Part shown: piece after piece, positions 1 to 5,929 of the stretch
Position numbering within the stretch: the first letter of the stretch is position 1
Layout: each line of letters starts with the position of its first letter
Assembly: GCA_964506935.1 (NCBI GenBank)
Contig: CAZDOD010000072.1
Span: 1 to 13,373, forward strand
Length of the DNA stretch: 13,373 nucleotides
Origin: CAZDOD01 sp964506935
GTDB taxonomy: Bacteria; Desulfobacterota; Zymogenia; Zymogenales; Zymogenaceae
Reading direction: 5' to 3'
Program-made: the position numbers and the translations under genes
The notes under the pieces: model-generated
Told to the model about the DNA's origin: nothing
Seen by the model: the letters and a program-made list of their open reading frames with translations, nothing else
The model's database searches: none

Positions 1-706
1 TTTCCTCCTCCTCCATATAGAGGCCGAAGTGCTCAAAAACGAGTGCAGAAAGCGCTACTGCTATCTCCGAATTCGTTTTTACATCGCACCACTGATCGAC
101 GACAGAGAGCCACTCCGACACCTCTTCCTCTTCACCTTTGGTCATCACAACAAACTTCGGGCGGTCGAATGCGCTTGAAGACAGTGACAAATTGCAGATC
201 TTCACACAGGTTGTAATGTCCCACGTGTATTCCACTTCGGAGACAAAATCTACCTCCTCATTCGATATTCGTGTCCTCCTCTCCCCCTCCTGCGGCTCTC
301 TCAGAACCTCCTTGCCGTCGGCAAATAGATGAAAGACGTAATTTGTCCCCTCCTCGGTCTTCTTCCAGATAAATATCCTGTCCCACTCCGAAAGCCTGAT
401 CTTCGTGTTCCTCGGTGAGAGGAGAAATATCTCGTCCCCTGCACCTCCTTCGACAACTCCCGCAAATATCACGGGACTTTTCATCTTATCCTTGATGAGG
501 ATTTTAAGTGCCGAAAATACCTCGACCCTCTCTCCACCGATCTCCCGAAGCAGACCCCCCCAGACCTCCAAATCCCATTTCTCTTTCGTGTCGGCAACTC
601 TGAAACCATGAAATTTCAATAAAATCGGATCGCAGGATATGACGAATATCAAAACGGGGATTACGAGCGGCAAAATATCTTTAGGTCTTATTTTTCTTTT
701 TAACAT
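1..706 (-). CDS. Putative lipoprotein of unknown function (partial, C-terminus beyond the window)
   Basis: A frame open from an ATG at 704-706 to the left edge gives at least 235 residues without a stop. The N-terminus is a lipoprotein signal: basic residues (MLKRKIRPK), a hydrophobic core, then the lipobox VISC with the lipidated Cys at residue 25. The residue after that Cys is Asp, which in enterobacteria retains lipoproteins in the inner membrane; whether that rule holds here is unknown. The rest is soluble, acidic, rich in Glu/Lys and Trp, with no further membrane segment, and I recognise no family. An in-frame TAG upstream rules out a much longer start. The Shine-Dalgarno is poor and a hairpin (719-744) lies just upstream. 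It follows the selenoprotein gene by 70 bases on the same strand, so co-transcription is possible. The lipoprotein call is firm; the function is unknown. Confidence 0.75.
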   Translation of the reverse strand, partial: MLKRKIRPKDILPLVIPVLIFVISCDPILLKFHGFRVADTKEKWDLEVWGGLLREIGGERVEVFSALKILIKDKMKSPVIFAGVVEGGAGDEIFLLSPRNTKIRLSEWDRIFIWKKTEEGTNYVFHLFADGKEVLREPQEGERRTRISNEEVDFVSEVEYTWDITTCVKICNLSLSSSAFDRPKFVVMTKGEEEEVSEWLSVVDQWCDVKTNSEIAVALSALVFEHFGLYMEEEE

Positions 707-718
707 CTTAATATGTAG

Positions 719-744
719 AGAATCCCCAAACTTTTTGGGATTCT
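719..744 (-). repeat. Hairpin between the selenoprotein gene and the lipoprotein gene
   Basis: AGAATCCC at 719-726 is matched by its exact complement GGGATTCT at 737-744, with a further A/T-paired extension across one bulged C. On the minus strand it lies after the oxidoreductase stop and ends 12 bases before the lipoprotein ATG. It lacks a following T run, so it is not a typical intrinsic terminator. It could instead be an mRNA processing or translation-control structure. Confidence 0.45.
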
Positions 745-776
745 AGTTGAATATCTAATTCCTTAAAACCGCCCCA

Positions 777-2144
777 TCAGAACTTCTTCTGGAGCACCCT
801 CGCCGCCGTGAGGATCGGGTCGATCGCCGGAGAAAACGGCGGCGCGTAGGCTAGGTCTATGTCGACCACCTCGTCTATCGTCAGCCCCCCGCAAAGGGCC
901 GCAGCCAGAATGTTGATCCTGTGCGCCGCCCCATCCCTGCCGGCGATCTGGGCGCCGATGAGCCTTCTACTCTTTCTTTCGGCAATAAGGTGTATTCTTA
1001 TCTCCTCCGAGCCGGGATAGAGCCTCGGCCTCGACCTCCCCTTTACGGTCTCACACACCGCATCAACCCCTTCCCTTTCTGCCTGAGACATCGAAAGGCC
1101 CGTAAAGCCGACCTCGAGATCGAATACTTTAAAATGTGCCGATCCCAGTACACCCGGATATATAGCGTGTCCCCCGGCGGCGTTTTCGCCCGCGACCCAC
1201 CCCTGCTTGTTGGCTAGGTCCCCAAGGGCGATATTAACTCCCCTGTTCGTAATGCGGTTTCTGACCTCACAGCAGTCGCCCGCTGCGTAGATGTTCGGGT
1301 CAGATGTCAGCTGCCTCTCGTCGACCCGTATCGCACCCGTCTCTCCTATCTCGATTCCCGCATCCTTTGCGAGATCGACGTTGGGCGAAACACCGACGGA
1401 GACGAGAACCATGTCGGCGTCAAGCTTACCCTTGTCGGTGGTGACAGAGCCGACCATCTTATCGTCTCCGAGGTCGAGGGATTTGATCGATGCATCGGGG
1501 ACGAATGCAGCCCCCCTCTCCGTTAGTTCACTCAAAACCATTTCCGCGATGTCTTTTCCGAGGATCCGCATCGGGAGGTCGCCTCGATGGATGATCGTGT
1601 TATTTATTCCAAGATTCCCGAAGGCCTCTGCCATCTCTAACGCGATAAAGCCGGCACCTAACGTTACAACCTTTTTAGGGGAATTTTTGTCTATGAAATC
1701 CTTTATACTCTTTCCATCACCCAGCGCCTTGAGCGCAAATACATTGGGCGCATCCTCATTCGTGATGCCGAGGCGTCGAGAGACGGAACCTGTTGAAATT
1801 ATTAAATTATCGTATCCTTTTACAAATTCCATATCACTATCGATCTCCCTTACTACGATCTCCTTTTTCTTTCGATCTATGTTCAGGACTTCACTCCTCG
1901 TGTGGATATCGATGTCATGGTCGGCCTTGAAGGCCTCGGGAGTCCTGACGACGTATGCTCCGATCTCCTTTGACTTGGCTACATCACCGATGTAGTAGGG
2001 AAGGAGTCATGACGAATATGATATGTAATTATCCCTTTCAAAGAGGTCTATCTTGAGGTCTTTGTTCGTCCTCCTGGCGCGGCTCGCCGCCGCCGTCCCC
2101 GCCGCCACACCCCCACAGATCAAGAGCGTTTTTGTATCGTTCAT
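777..2144 (-). CDS. Selenocysteine-containing CoA-disulfide reductase/NADH oxidase-family flavoprotein
   Basis: A FAD- and NAD(P)H-dependent disulfide oxidoreductase, 455 residues if the TGA at 2007-2009 (codon 46) is read as selenocysteine. Visible parts: FAD-binding GGVAAGTAAA (11-20), active-site segment YISYSS-U-LLPYYIGD (40-54), NAD(P)-binding GAGFIALE (163-170), FAD-contacting AGDCCEV (288-294), and the C-terminal YAPPFSP (433-439) typical of CoA-disulfide reductases. In this family residue 43 or thereabouts is the redox-active Cys in a CGLPY motif; here the TGA occupies that position. Both sides of the TGA align to the family in one frame, total length is normal, and a SECIS-like hairpin starts right after it. 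The ATG at 2142-2144 has an AGGA site 7 bases upstream. A start at 1830-1832 would lose the FAD site and active site. Likely role: NAD(P)H-linked reduction of CoA disulfide, polysulfide/persulfide or oxygen species; the substrate is inferred only from family. Confidence 0.87.
1965..2009 (-). promoter_or_regulatory. Bacterial SECIS element with UGA(Sec) codon
   Basis: The TGA occupies 2007-2009. Immediately after it, CTCCTT (2001-2006) can pair with AAGGAG (1965-1970). Inside, CTACATC (1989-1995) pairs perfectly with GATGTAG (1979-1985), leaving a GGT apical loop at 1986-1988. The loop starts 17-18 bases after the TGA. Bacterial SECIS elements lie directly 3' of UGA, inside the coding region, with a short upper stem and a G in the first positions of the apical loop, often GGU; this structure fits. 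It would recruit SelB with Sec-tRNA. Pairing was done by eye with no energy calculation. Confidence 0.82.
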
Positions 2145-2196
2145 GGCTAAATCCTAAAAAATATCATCTAAACTATCCCCCCCCTTAAATCCCTTC

Positions 2197-2218
2197 CGAA
2201 AAAGTTTTTTCTTTTTCG
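2197..2218. repeat. Inverted repeat in the selenoprotein gene leader
   Basis: CGAAAAAG at 2197-2204 and CTTTTTCG at 2211-2218 are exact complements separated by six T. It lies between the predicted leftward promoter and the selenoprotein start, so it would form a hairpin in the leader mRNA or serve as a DNA-binding site. The A/T-rich arms make chance occurrence in this region fairly likely. Confidence 0.35.
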
Positions 2219-2261
2219 ATTACCAGCCTTTTTTCCCTATATTCTTTCTTCTCATTTTAGT

Positions 2262-2289
2262 ATTCTATAATTTCAATAATACCTGTCAA
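2262..2289 (-). promoter_or_regulatory. Predicted sigma-70-type promoter of the selenoprotein gene
   Basis: On the minus strand, TTGACA (2284-2289) and TAGAAT (2262-2267, one mismatch to TATAAT) are 16 bases apart. The predicted start of transcription is near 2255, giving a leader of about 110 bases before the ATG at 2144. It is back to back with the rightward promoter, whose -35 box lies some 90 bases away. Confidence 0.55.
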
Positions 2290-2380
2290 GATAAAAGATA
2301 CCTCAATCTTTGTAGTGAAATTTTTGTATATTGTATGATAACATCAACTGATAACAAAATTTCTTTTTTTTGAAAAAGTG

Positions 2381-2409
2381 TTGACATCTTTTGAGTAGTC
2401 TGATATAAA
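2381..2409 (+). promoter_or_regulatory. Predicted sigma-70-type promoter of the seven-gene cluster
   Basis: TTGACA (2381-2386) and TATAAA (2404-2409) are exactly 17 bases apart, close to the ideal consensus. Transcription would start near 2416, about 115 bases before the first start codon. A perfect 7-base inverted repeat follows directly and could be the binding site of a repressor, which would suit a strong core promoter that must be shut off. Confidence 0.72.
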
Positions 2410-2422
2410 TTTAACATGAAGC

Positions 2423-2439
2423 TTAAAGTTATACTTTAA
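2423..2439. promoter_or_regulatory. Operator-like palindrome just downstream of the cluster promoter
   Basis: TTAAAGT and ACTTTAA form perfect 7-base arms around TAT. The site spans about +8 to +24 relative to the predicted transcription start, a classic repressor position. No regulator gene is present in the window, so the cognate factor is unknown. The arms are AT-rich in an AT-rich region, so chance is not excluded. Confidence 0.45.
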
Positions 2440-2473
2440 CCTTTTCTTTACATCACATAACTATTACTTTTCG

Positions 2474-2492
2474 GGTTTTAATTCTTAAAACC
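2474..2492. repeat. Second inverted repeat in the cluster leader
   Basis: GGTTTTAA (2474-2481) and TTAAAACC (2485-2492) are perfect 8-base complements around TTC. It lies 38 bases before the first start codon. It could be a second operator half or a small leader hairpin. No T run follows, so it is not an attenuator of the usual kind. Confidence 0.42.
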
Positions 2493-2530
2493 TTGTAGTT
2501 ATCTTTCTTGGAATCTTACTTGGAGGATCT

Positions 2531-3514
2531 ATGATCAAGACAAGGATTACCGAGCTTCTTGGCATCAAGTACCCAATCCTTATGGGTGGGATGCAGTGGA
2601 TATCTTCTGCCGAGATGGCATCTGCCGTTGCTAACGCCGGCGGAATGGGTTTTATCCCCGCCGCCTCATTTGAGACAATAGAGGACTTGAGGGCCGAGAT
2701 CAGAAAGGCGAAGGATATGACCGACGGCCCGATCGGCATGAATATCTCGATGCTCCCGGAATTCAGCGCCGGTGAGCCGACCATGGATTATCTCGAGGTG
2801 GGTATTGAGGAGAAGGTCTCCGCCTTCGAGACCGCCGGTCGTTCCCCCGAGGCCCTTGTCGGACGGATCAAGGAGGCTAAAATCCCCCTTATCCACAAGG
2901 TGCCACAGGTGAGGTTTGCCAAAAAGGCAGAATCATTGGGTGCCGACGCCGTAATAATTGTCGGCTTCGAATGCGGTGGGCACCCCGGCATGGCCGACGT
3001 CACATCCATGATCCTGATCAACAAGGCGTCGAGGGAACTCTCGGTCCCCGTCATAGCAGCCGGCGGGATAGTCTGCGGCAGGAGTCTCGTCGCCGCCCTC
3101 TCCCTTGGAGCCGAAGGTGTTATAATGGGGACACGTTTTATGGCGTCGAATGAATCGAAAATACACAAAAACTTCAAGGACTGGCTCGTAAACTCCACAG
3201 AAAACGACACGACGATAGTACTGCGCTCGATCAAGAATCCCATGAGGGTCATGGAAAACGAGACAACAAGAAAGGTCGTAGAGATCGAGGCGAGGGGAAC
3301 GACGCTTGAAGAGATGCTGACCTATGCATCAGGCAAGGTGGGAAGGGAGGCATATTCGAGCGGCAACACCGATATAGGCGTCATCGCTGTAGGAGAAGCG
3401 GTCGGCCTGATCGACGAGATAAAGAGTATAAAAGAGATCATGGAGGATATTGTCGCCGAGGCCCAACAGGTCCTGTCGAGGCTCAATGGTATAATAACAG
3501 ATCAAAAAAAATGA
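2531..3514 (+). CDS. FMN-dependent nitronate monooxygenase/FabK-like oxidoreductase, copy 1
   Basis: A 327-residue TIM-barrel flavoprotein of the 2-nitropropane dioxygenase/nitronate monooxygenase family, which also includes the enoyl-ACP reductase FabK. Signatures: N-terminal PILMGGMQWISS (15-26) and AGGMG (36-40), the conserved GGH with the catalytic-type His at 151 inside GFECGGHPG, and FMN phosphate-binding segments VIAAGGI (174-180) and GAEGVIMGTRF (193-203). Length is normal and no part is missing. The ATG at 2531 follows GGAGG at 2521-2525. It opens the cluster and is followed after 22 bases by a paralogue. In a CoA-thioester setting an enoyl-thioester reductase or related C=C reducing role is more likely than nitroalkane oxidation, but sequence alone does not settle this. 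Confidence 0.88.
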   Translation: MIKTRITELLGIKYPILMGGMQWISSAEMASAVANAGGMGFIPAASFETIEDLRAEIRKAKDMTDGPIGMNISMLPEFSAGEPTMDYLEVGIEEKVSAFETAGRSPEALVGRIKEAKIPLIHKVPQVRFAKKAESLGADAVIIVGFECGGHPGMADVTSMILINKASRELSVPVIAAGGIVCGRSLVAALSLGAEGVIMGTRFMASNESKIHKNFKDWLVNSTENDTTIVLRSIKNPMRVMENETTRKVVEIEARGTTLEEMLTYASGKVGREAYSSGNTDIGVIAVGEAVGLIDEIKSIKEIMEDIVAEAQQVLSRLNGIITDQKK

Positions 3515-3536
3515 AATGATGATATAGGAGGCTTAA

Positions 3537-4526
3537 ATGTTTAAAACTAAAATCACTGAGATGTTCGGAGTTAAATATCCCATTATCTGTGGTGCCATGA
3601 TGTGGCTCTCCACACCGCCCCTATGCGCCGCCATCTCAGAGGCCGGCGGGATCGGAAACCTCACCGCCGGAAATTACGAAACCGAAGATGAATTTCGCGG
3701 TGCCATAAACGAGGTAAGGAAGCTTACAGACAAACCCTTCTTTGTTGCCATCACCATGCTCCCTTCGCTCAGGATAACAGGTGAACATCACAAGATGTAC
3801 GTAAAGGTTTGCGCCGAGGAAAAGATAGCCGGCGTGGAGATCTCCGGCGCCCCCCTCGATCGAGGCGTGGGGATGGAAGCGGTCGAGACGCTAAAAAAGG
3901 CGAATGTAAAGATGTTTCATAAGGTCGGCGCCGTGCGTCATGCCCTTCATGCCGAGAAGGTCGGCTACGACGGGATCTACGCCGCCGGTATCGAGGAGGG
4001 CGGACACCCCCTCAACGATGACGTCACCACCATGGTCCTCACCCCGAGGATCTCGGATTCTGTGAAGATCCCAGTCGTGACTGTCGGTGGTATAGCGGAC
4101 GGCCGCTCAATCGCCGCAGCCCTCACCCTGGGTGCCGAGGGCGTCATGATGGCGAGCCGATTTATCGCCACAAAGGAATGCCAGTGTCACGACAATATTA
4201 AAAATGAGCTCGTAAAGAGGCAGGAATTCGACACAACGATCTTCGGGCAGTCGATCGGCCTACAGGGAAGGGCGTTGATGAGTAAGGTCATCGAGGAGGT
4301 GATCGCTATCGAGGAAAAGGGGGGAGGACTGGAAGACCTGATACCCCTGATCTCGGGCGTGAGGATCAAACAGGCCTGGGAAAACGGGGATGTCAACTAC
4401 GCACCGCTCATGGTGGGACAGTCGATAGGTCTCATAAACAATATCACTACCGTAAAGGAGCTTTTGGACACAATGGCAAAAGAGACGGCGGAACACCTCG
4501 CCAAGGCCAGCAAAAAAATAAGTTAG
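3537..4526 (+). CDS. FMN-dependent nitronate monooxygenase/FabK-like oxidoreductase, copy 2
   Basis: A 329-residue paralogue of the preceding gene, recognisable along its full length: PIICGAMMWLS (15-25), AGGIG (36-40), GIEEGGHPL with His157 (151-159), VVTVGGIADGRS (180-191) and GAEGVMMASRF (199-209). It differs in the residues around the GGH motif (EEGGHPL against ECGGHPG) and in the M-M-W against M-Q-W segment facing the flavin, so the two copies probably handle different substrates or form a heteromer. An AGGAGG site sits 7 bases before the ATG. Ten bases separate its stop from the next gene. The origin is a tandem duplication old enough for considerable divergence. Confidence 0.87.
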   Translation: MFKTKITEMFGVKYPIICGAMMWLSTPPLCAAISEAGGIGNLTAGNYETEDEFRGAINEVRKLTDKPFFVAITMLPSLRITGEHHKMYVKVCAEEKIAGVEISGAPLDRGVGMEAVETLKKANVKMFHKVGAVRHALHAEKVGYDGIYAAGIEEGGHPLNDDVTTMVLTPRISDSVKIPVVTVGGIADGRSIAAALTLGAEGVMMASRFIATKECQCHDNIKNELVKRQEFDTTIFGQSIGLQGRALMSKVIEEVIAIEEKGGGLEDLIPLISGVRIKQAWENGDVNYAPLMVGQSIGLINNITTVKELLDTMAKETAEHLAKASKKIS

Positions 4527-4535
4527 GAGAAGACT

Positions 4536-5345
4536 ATGTCCGAAGATCATGTGATCGGTGAAAAAAAAGGGAATATTTACTATATTACCTTAAACCGCCC
4601 CGAGAAGAGAAACGCCATCAGCTTCGATATGCTAATTAAGATCTCAGAGTTGGCTGAAGAGGTCGTCTTTGATCCCGAAATAAGAGCAATCATCGTCAAG
4701 GGTGAGGGGAAGATTTTCTCGGCCGGTGTCGATTTCAATTCACTTGCTATGCTTGTCGGGAGGTTTATGGGTGACGAAGCCGCCGGCGGCGCCTCCATCA
4801 GGGCCGACATCTTCAAATACCAGCAGTATCTCAACCGTCTCGAATCGATCGAGATCCCGATCATCTGTGCGATACAAGAGCGGATATACGGAATGGCGGT
4901 CGAATTCACGCTGGCCTGCGACATCAGGCTTATGAGCGACGACTGCGTCTGGGGGATGAAGGAGCTGAAATTCGGCGTCATCCCCGACCTTGGTGGGACG
5001 GCCCGTCTCTCAAAGACAATCGGACAATCGAGGGCGCTCGAGGTCCTCGCCACCGGAAATATGTATGACGCTAAGACCGCCCTCGACTGGGGACTGGTGA
5101 ACCACATCTATCCGAAAGCTGACCTCCTCTCCGAGGCCGAAAATCTCGCAAACGACATCTCAAAGATGGCCCCGGTTGCCGTAGGCGCCGTAAAAAAAAT
5201 AGTAAAGAGGGGCGAAGGCGTTGACCTCATGACCCATCTTGATATGGAGGTGAACCTCCAGAGCCAGATACTGAGGAGCGAGGATTTCAAGGAGGGTGTG
5301 CAGGCATTGATGGAAAAGCGGGATCCGAATTGGAAGAGGAGATGA
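4536..5345 (+). CDS. Enoyl-CoA hydratase/isomerase (crotonase) family protein
   Basis: A 269-residue crotonase-fold protein acting on CoA thioesters in the cytoplasm. Seen: N-terminal ITLNRPEKRNAIS (17-29), oxyanion-hole segment FSAGVDFNSL (61-70), a second segment YGMAVEFTLACDIRL (118-132), and ELKFGVIPDLGGTARL (143-158). Glu123 and Glu143 line up with the two catalytic glutamates of rat crotonase, with the same spacing of 20 residues, so true hydratase activity is plausible. The usual oxyanion-loop residues GG before CEL are replaced by MAV, which is unusual. TAGGAG overlapping the previous stop serves as Shine-Dalgarno. The gene ends in an ATGA overlap with the next one, a sign of translational coupling. 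Confidence 0.9.
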   Translation: MSEDHVIGEKKGNIYYITLNRPEKRNAISFDMLIKISELAEEVVFDPEIRAIIVKGEGKIFSAGVDFNSLAMLVGRFMGDEAAGGASIRADIFKYQQYLNRLESIEIPIICAIQERIYGMAVEFTLACDIRLMSDDCVWGMKELKFGVIPDLGGTARLSKTIGQSRALEVLATGNMYDAKTALDWGLVNHIYPKADLLSEAENLANDISKMAPVAVGAVKKIVKRGEGVDLMTHLDMEVNLQSQILRSEDFKEGVQALMEKRDPNWKRR

Positions 5346-5857
5346 CGTCCCTAAACCAGCCAACCATAAGGACTATAAAAATGATAGAAGAAAAATACAA
5401 AAAGATTGCCGATTATGTAGCTCACGGCATAGAGGGGATCAAGAGGACGGGGATTAAGATTACCGAGATGAGGGATCGATATGTAAAGCTCGTCTTGCCT
5501 TTAGAGGGAAACGTCAATCACGTGGGCATGATGTATGCCGGCTCCCTCTTTACGATCGGCGAGATAACCGGCGGGGCGATTCACGGCGCCGCATTCGACA
5601 TAGAAAAATTCCTCCCGATAGTAAAAGAGGTCAACATCCGCTTCAGGAGGCCCGCCTTTACCGAGGTCATGGTGGAGGTTACTATAACCGAGGAGGAGTC
5701 GAACAGGATACAGGCCGAAGCCGCTGAAAAGGGAAAAGCGGACTTTGCACTGGATATCGATATAAAAGACGCCAACGGTGAAGTGGTATCTATTGTCCAC
5801 GGGATCTGGCAGATCAGAAAGATTCCGGAGGGTATGCAAAACCCTCTTACTAGCTGA
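5342..5857 (+). CDS. Hotdog-fold thioesterase-like protein (PaaI/YiiD-type)
   Basis: About 171 residues from the ATG at 5342, which overlaps the previous stop as ATGA. A TTG at 5330 would add four residues, and an ATG at 5381 with AAGGA eight bases upstream is a credible shorter start. The core NHVGMMYAGSLFTIGEITGG (59-78) matches the central helix region of hotdog thioesterases, with Asn59 and Glu74 as candidate active-site residues, followed by strands such as VNIRFRRPAF. Likely role: hydrolysis of an acyl-CoA or a related thioester, releasing product or CoA in the same pathway as the enoyl-CoA hydratase-like neighbour. The substrate is not inferable. Membership in the fold is fairly clear; a non-catalytic acyl-binding role cannot be excluded. 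Confidence 0.72.
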   Translation: MTSLNQPTIRTIKMIEEKYKKIADYVAHGIEGIKRTGIKITEMRDRYVKLVLPLEGNVNHVGMMYAGSLFTIGEITGGAIHGAAFDIEKFLPIVKEVNIRFRRPAFTEVMVEVTITEEESNRIQAEAAEKGKADFALDIDIKDANGEVVSIVHGIWQIRKIPEGMQNPLTS

Positions 5858-5929
5858 TCCGAGATTTTTTGAATTTCTATTGATACAGTTTAACATCTAT
5901 TTGTCCTCTGTGACAAAAAGGGAGCAAAG

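Larger units (their letters stand above)
2145..2530. other. AT-rich divergent intergenic control region
   Basis: This 386-base stretch carries no convincing gene on either strand and is much more AT-rich than the flanking genes. It holds a leftward promoter for the selenoprotein gene, a rightward promoter for the seven-gene cluster, three inverted repeats (2197-2218, 2423-2439, 2474-2492), a run of eight C at 2177-2184, and a direct repeat GATAACA at 2337-2343 and 2350-2356. The two leaders are each roughly 110 bases long, which leaves room for regulation. Confidence 0.7.

Noticed and set aside
138..611. Short plus-strand open frames at the left edge
   Set aside because: They are opposite the lipoprotein frame, which is open over 235 codons with a lipobox; they show no family features.
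719..744. Intrinsic terminator after the selenoprotein gene
   Set aside because: The stem is good but no T run follows on the minus strand, so it is listed only as a hairpin.
777..1832. A 351-residue oxidoreductase starting at the ATG at 1830-1832
   Set aside because: It would lack the N-terminal FAD-binding fold and the active site, both of which are encoded upstream in the same frame across a single TGA with a SECIS-like hairpin.
2007..2009. TGA as a plain nonsense mutation or pseudogene mark
   Set aside because: It is the only stop in the frame, sits precisely on the catalytic Cys position, and a correctly spaced hairpin with a GGU loop follows. Chance agreement of all three is unlikely, though not impossible.
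2337..2356. Direct repeat GATAACA as a regulator binding site
   Set aside because: Only two seven-base copies in AT-rich DNA and no match to a motif I recognise; kept as a note in the intergenic entry.
5330..5341. TTG at 5330 as start of the thioesterase-like gene
   Set aside because: It adds only four residues, while the ATG at 5342 forms an ATGA overlap with the previous stop and fits translational coupling.
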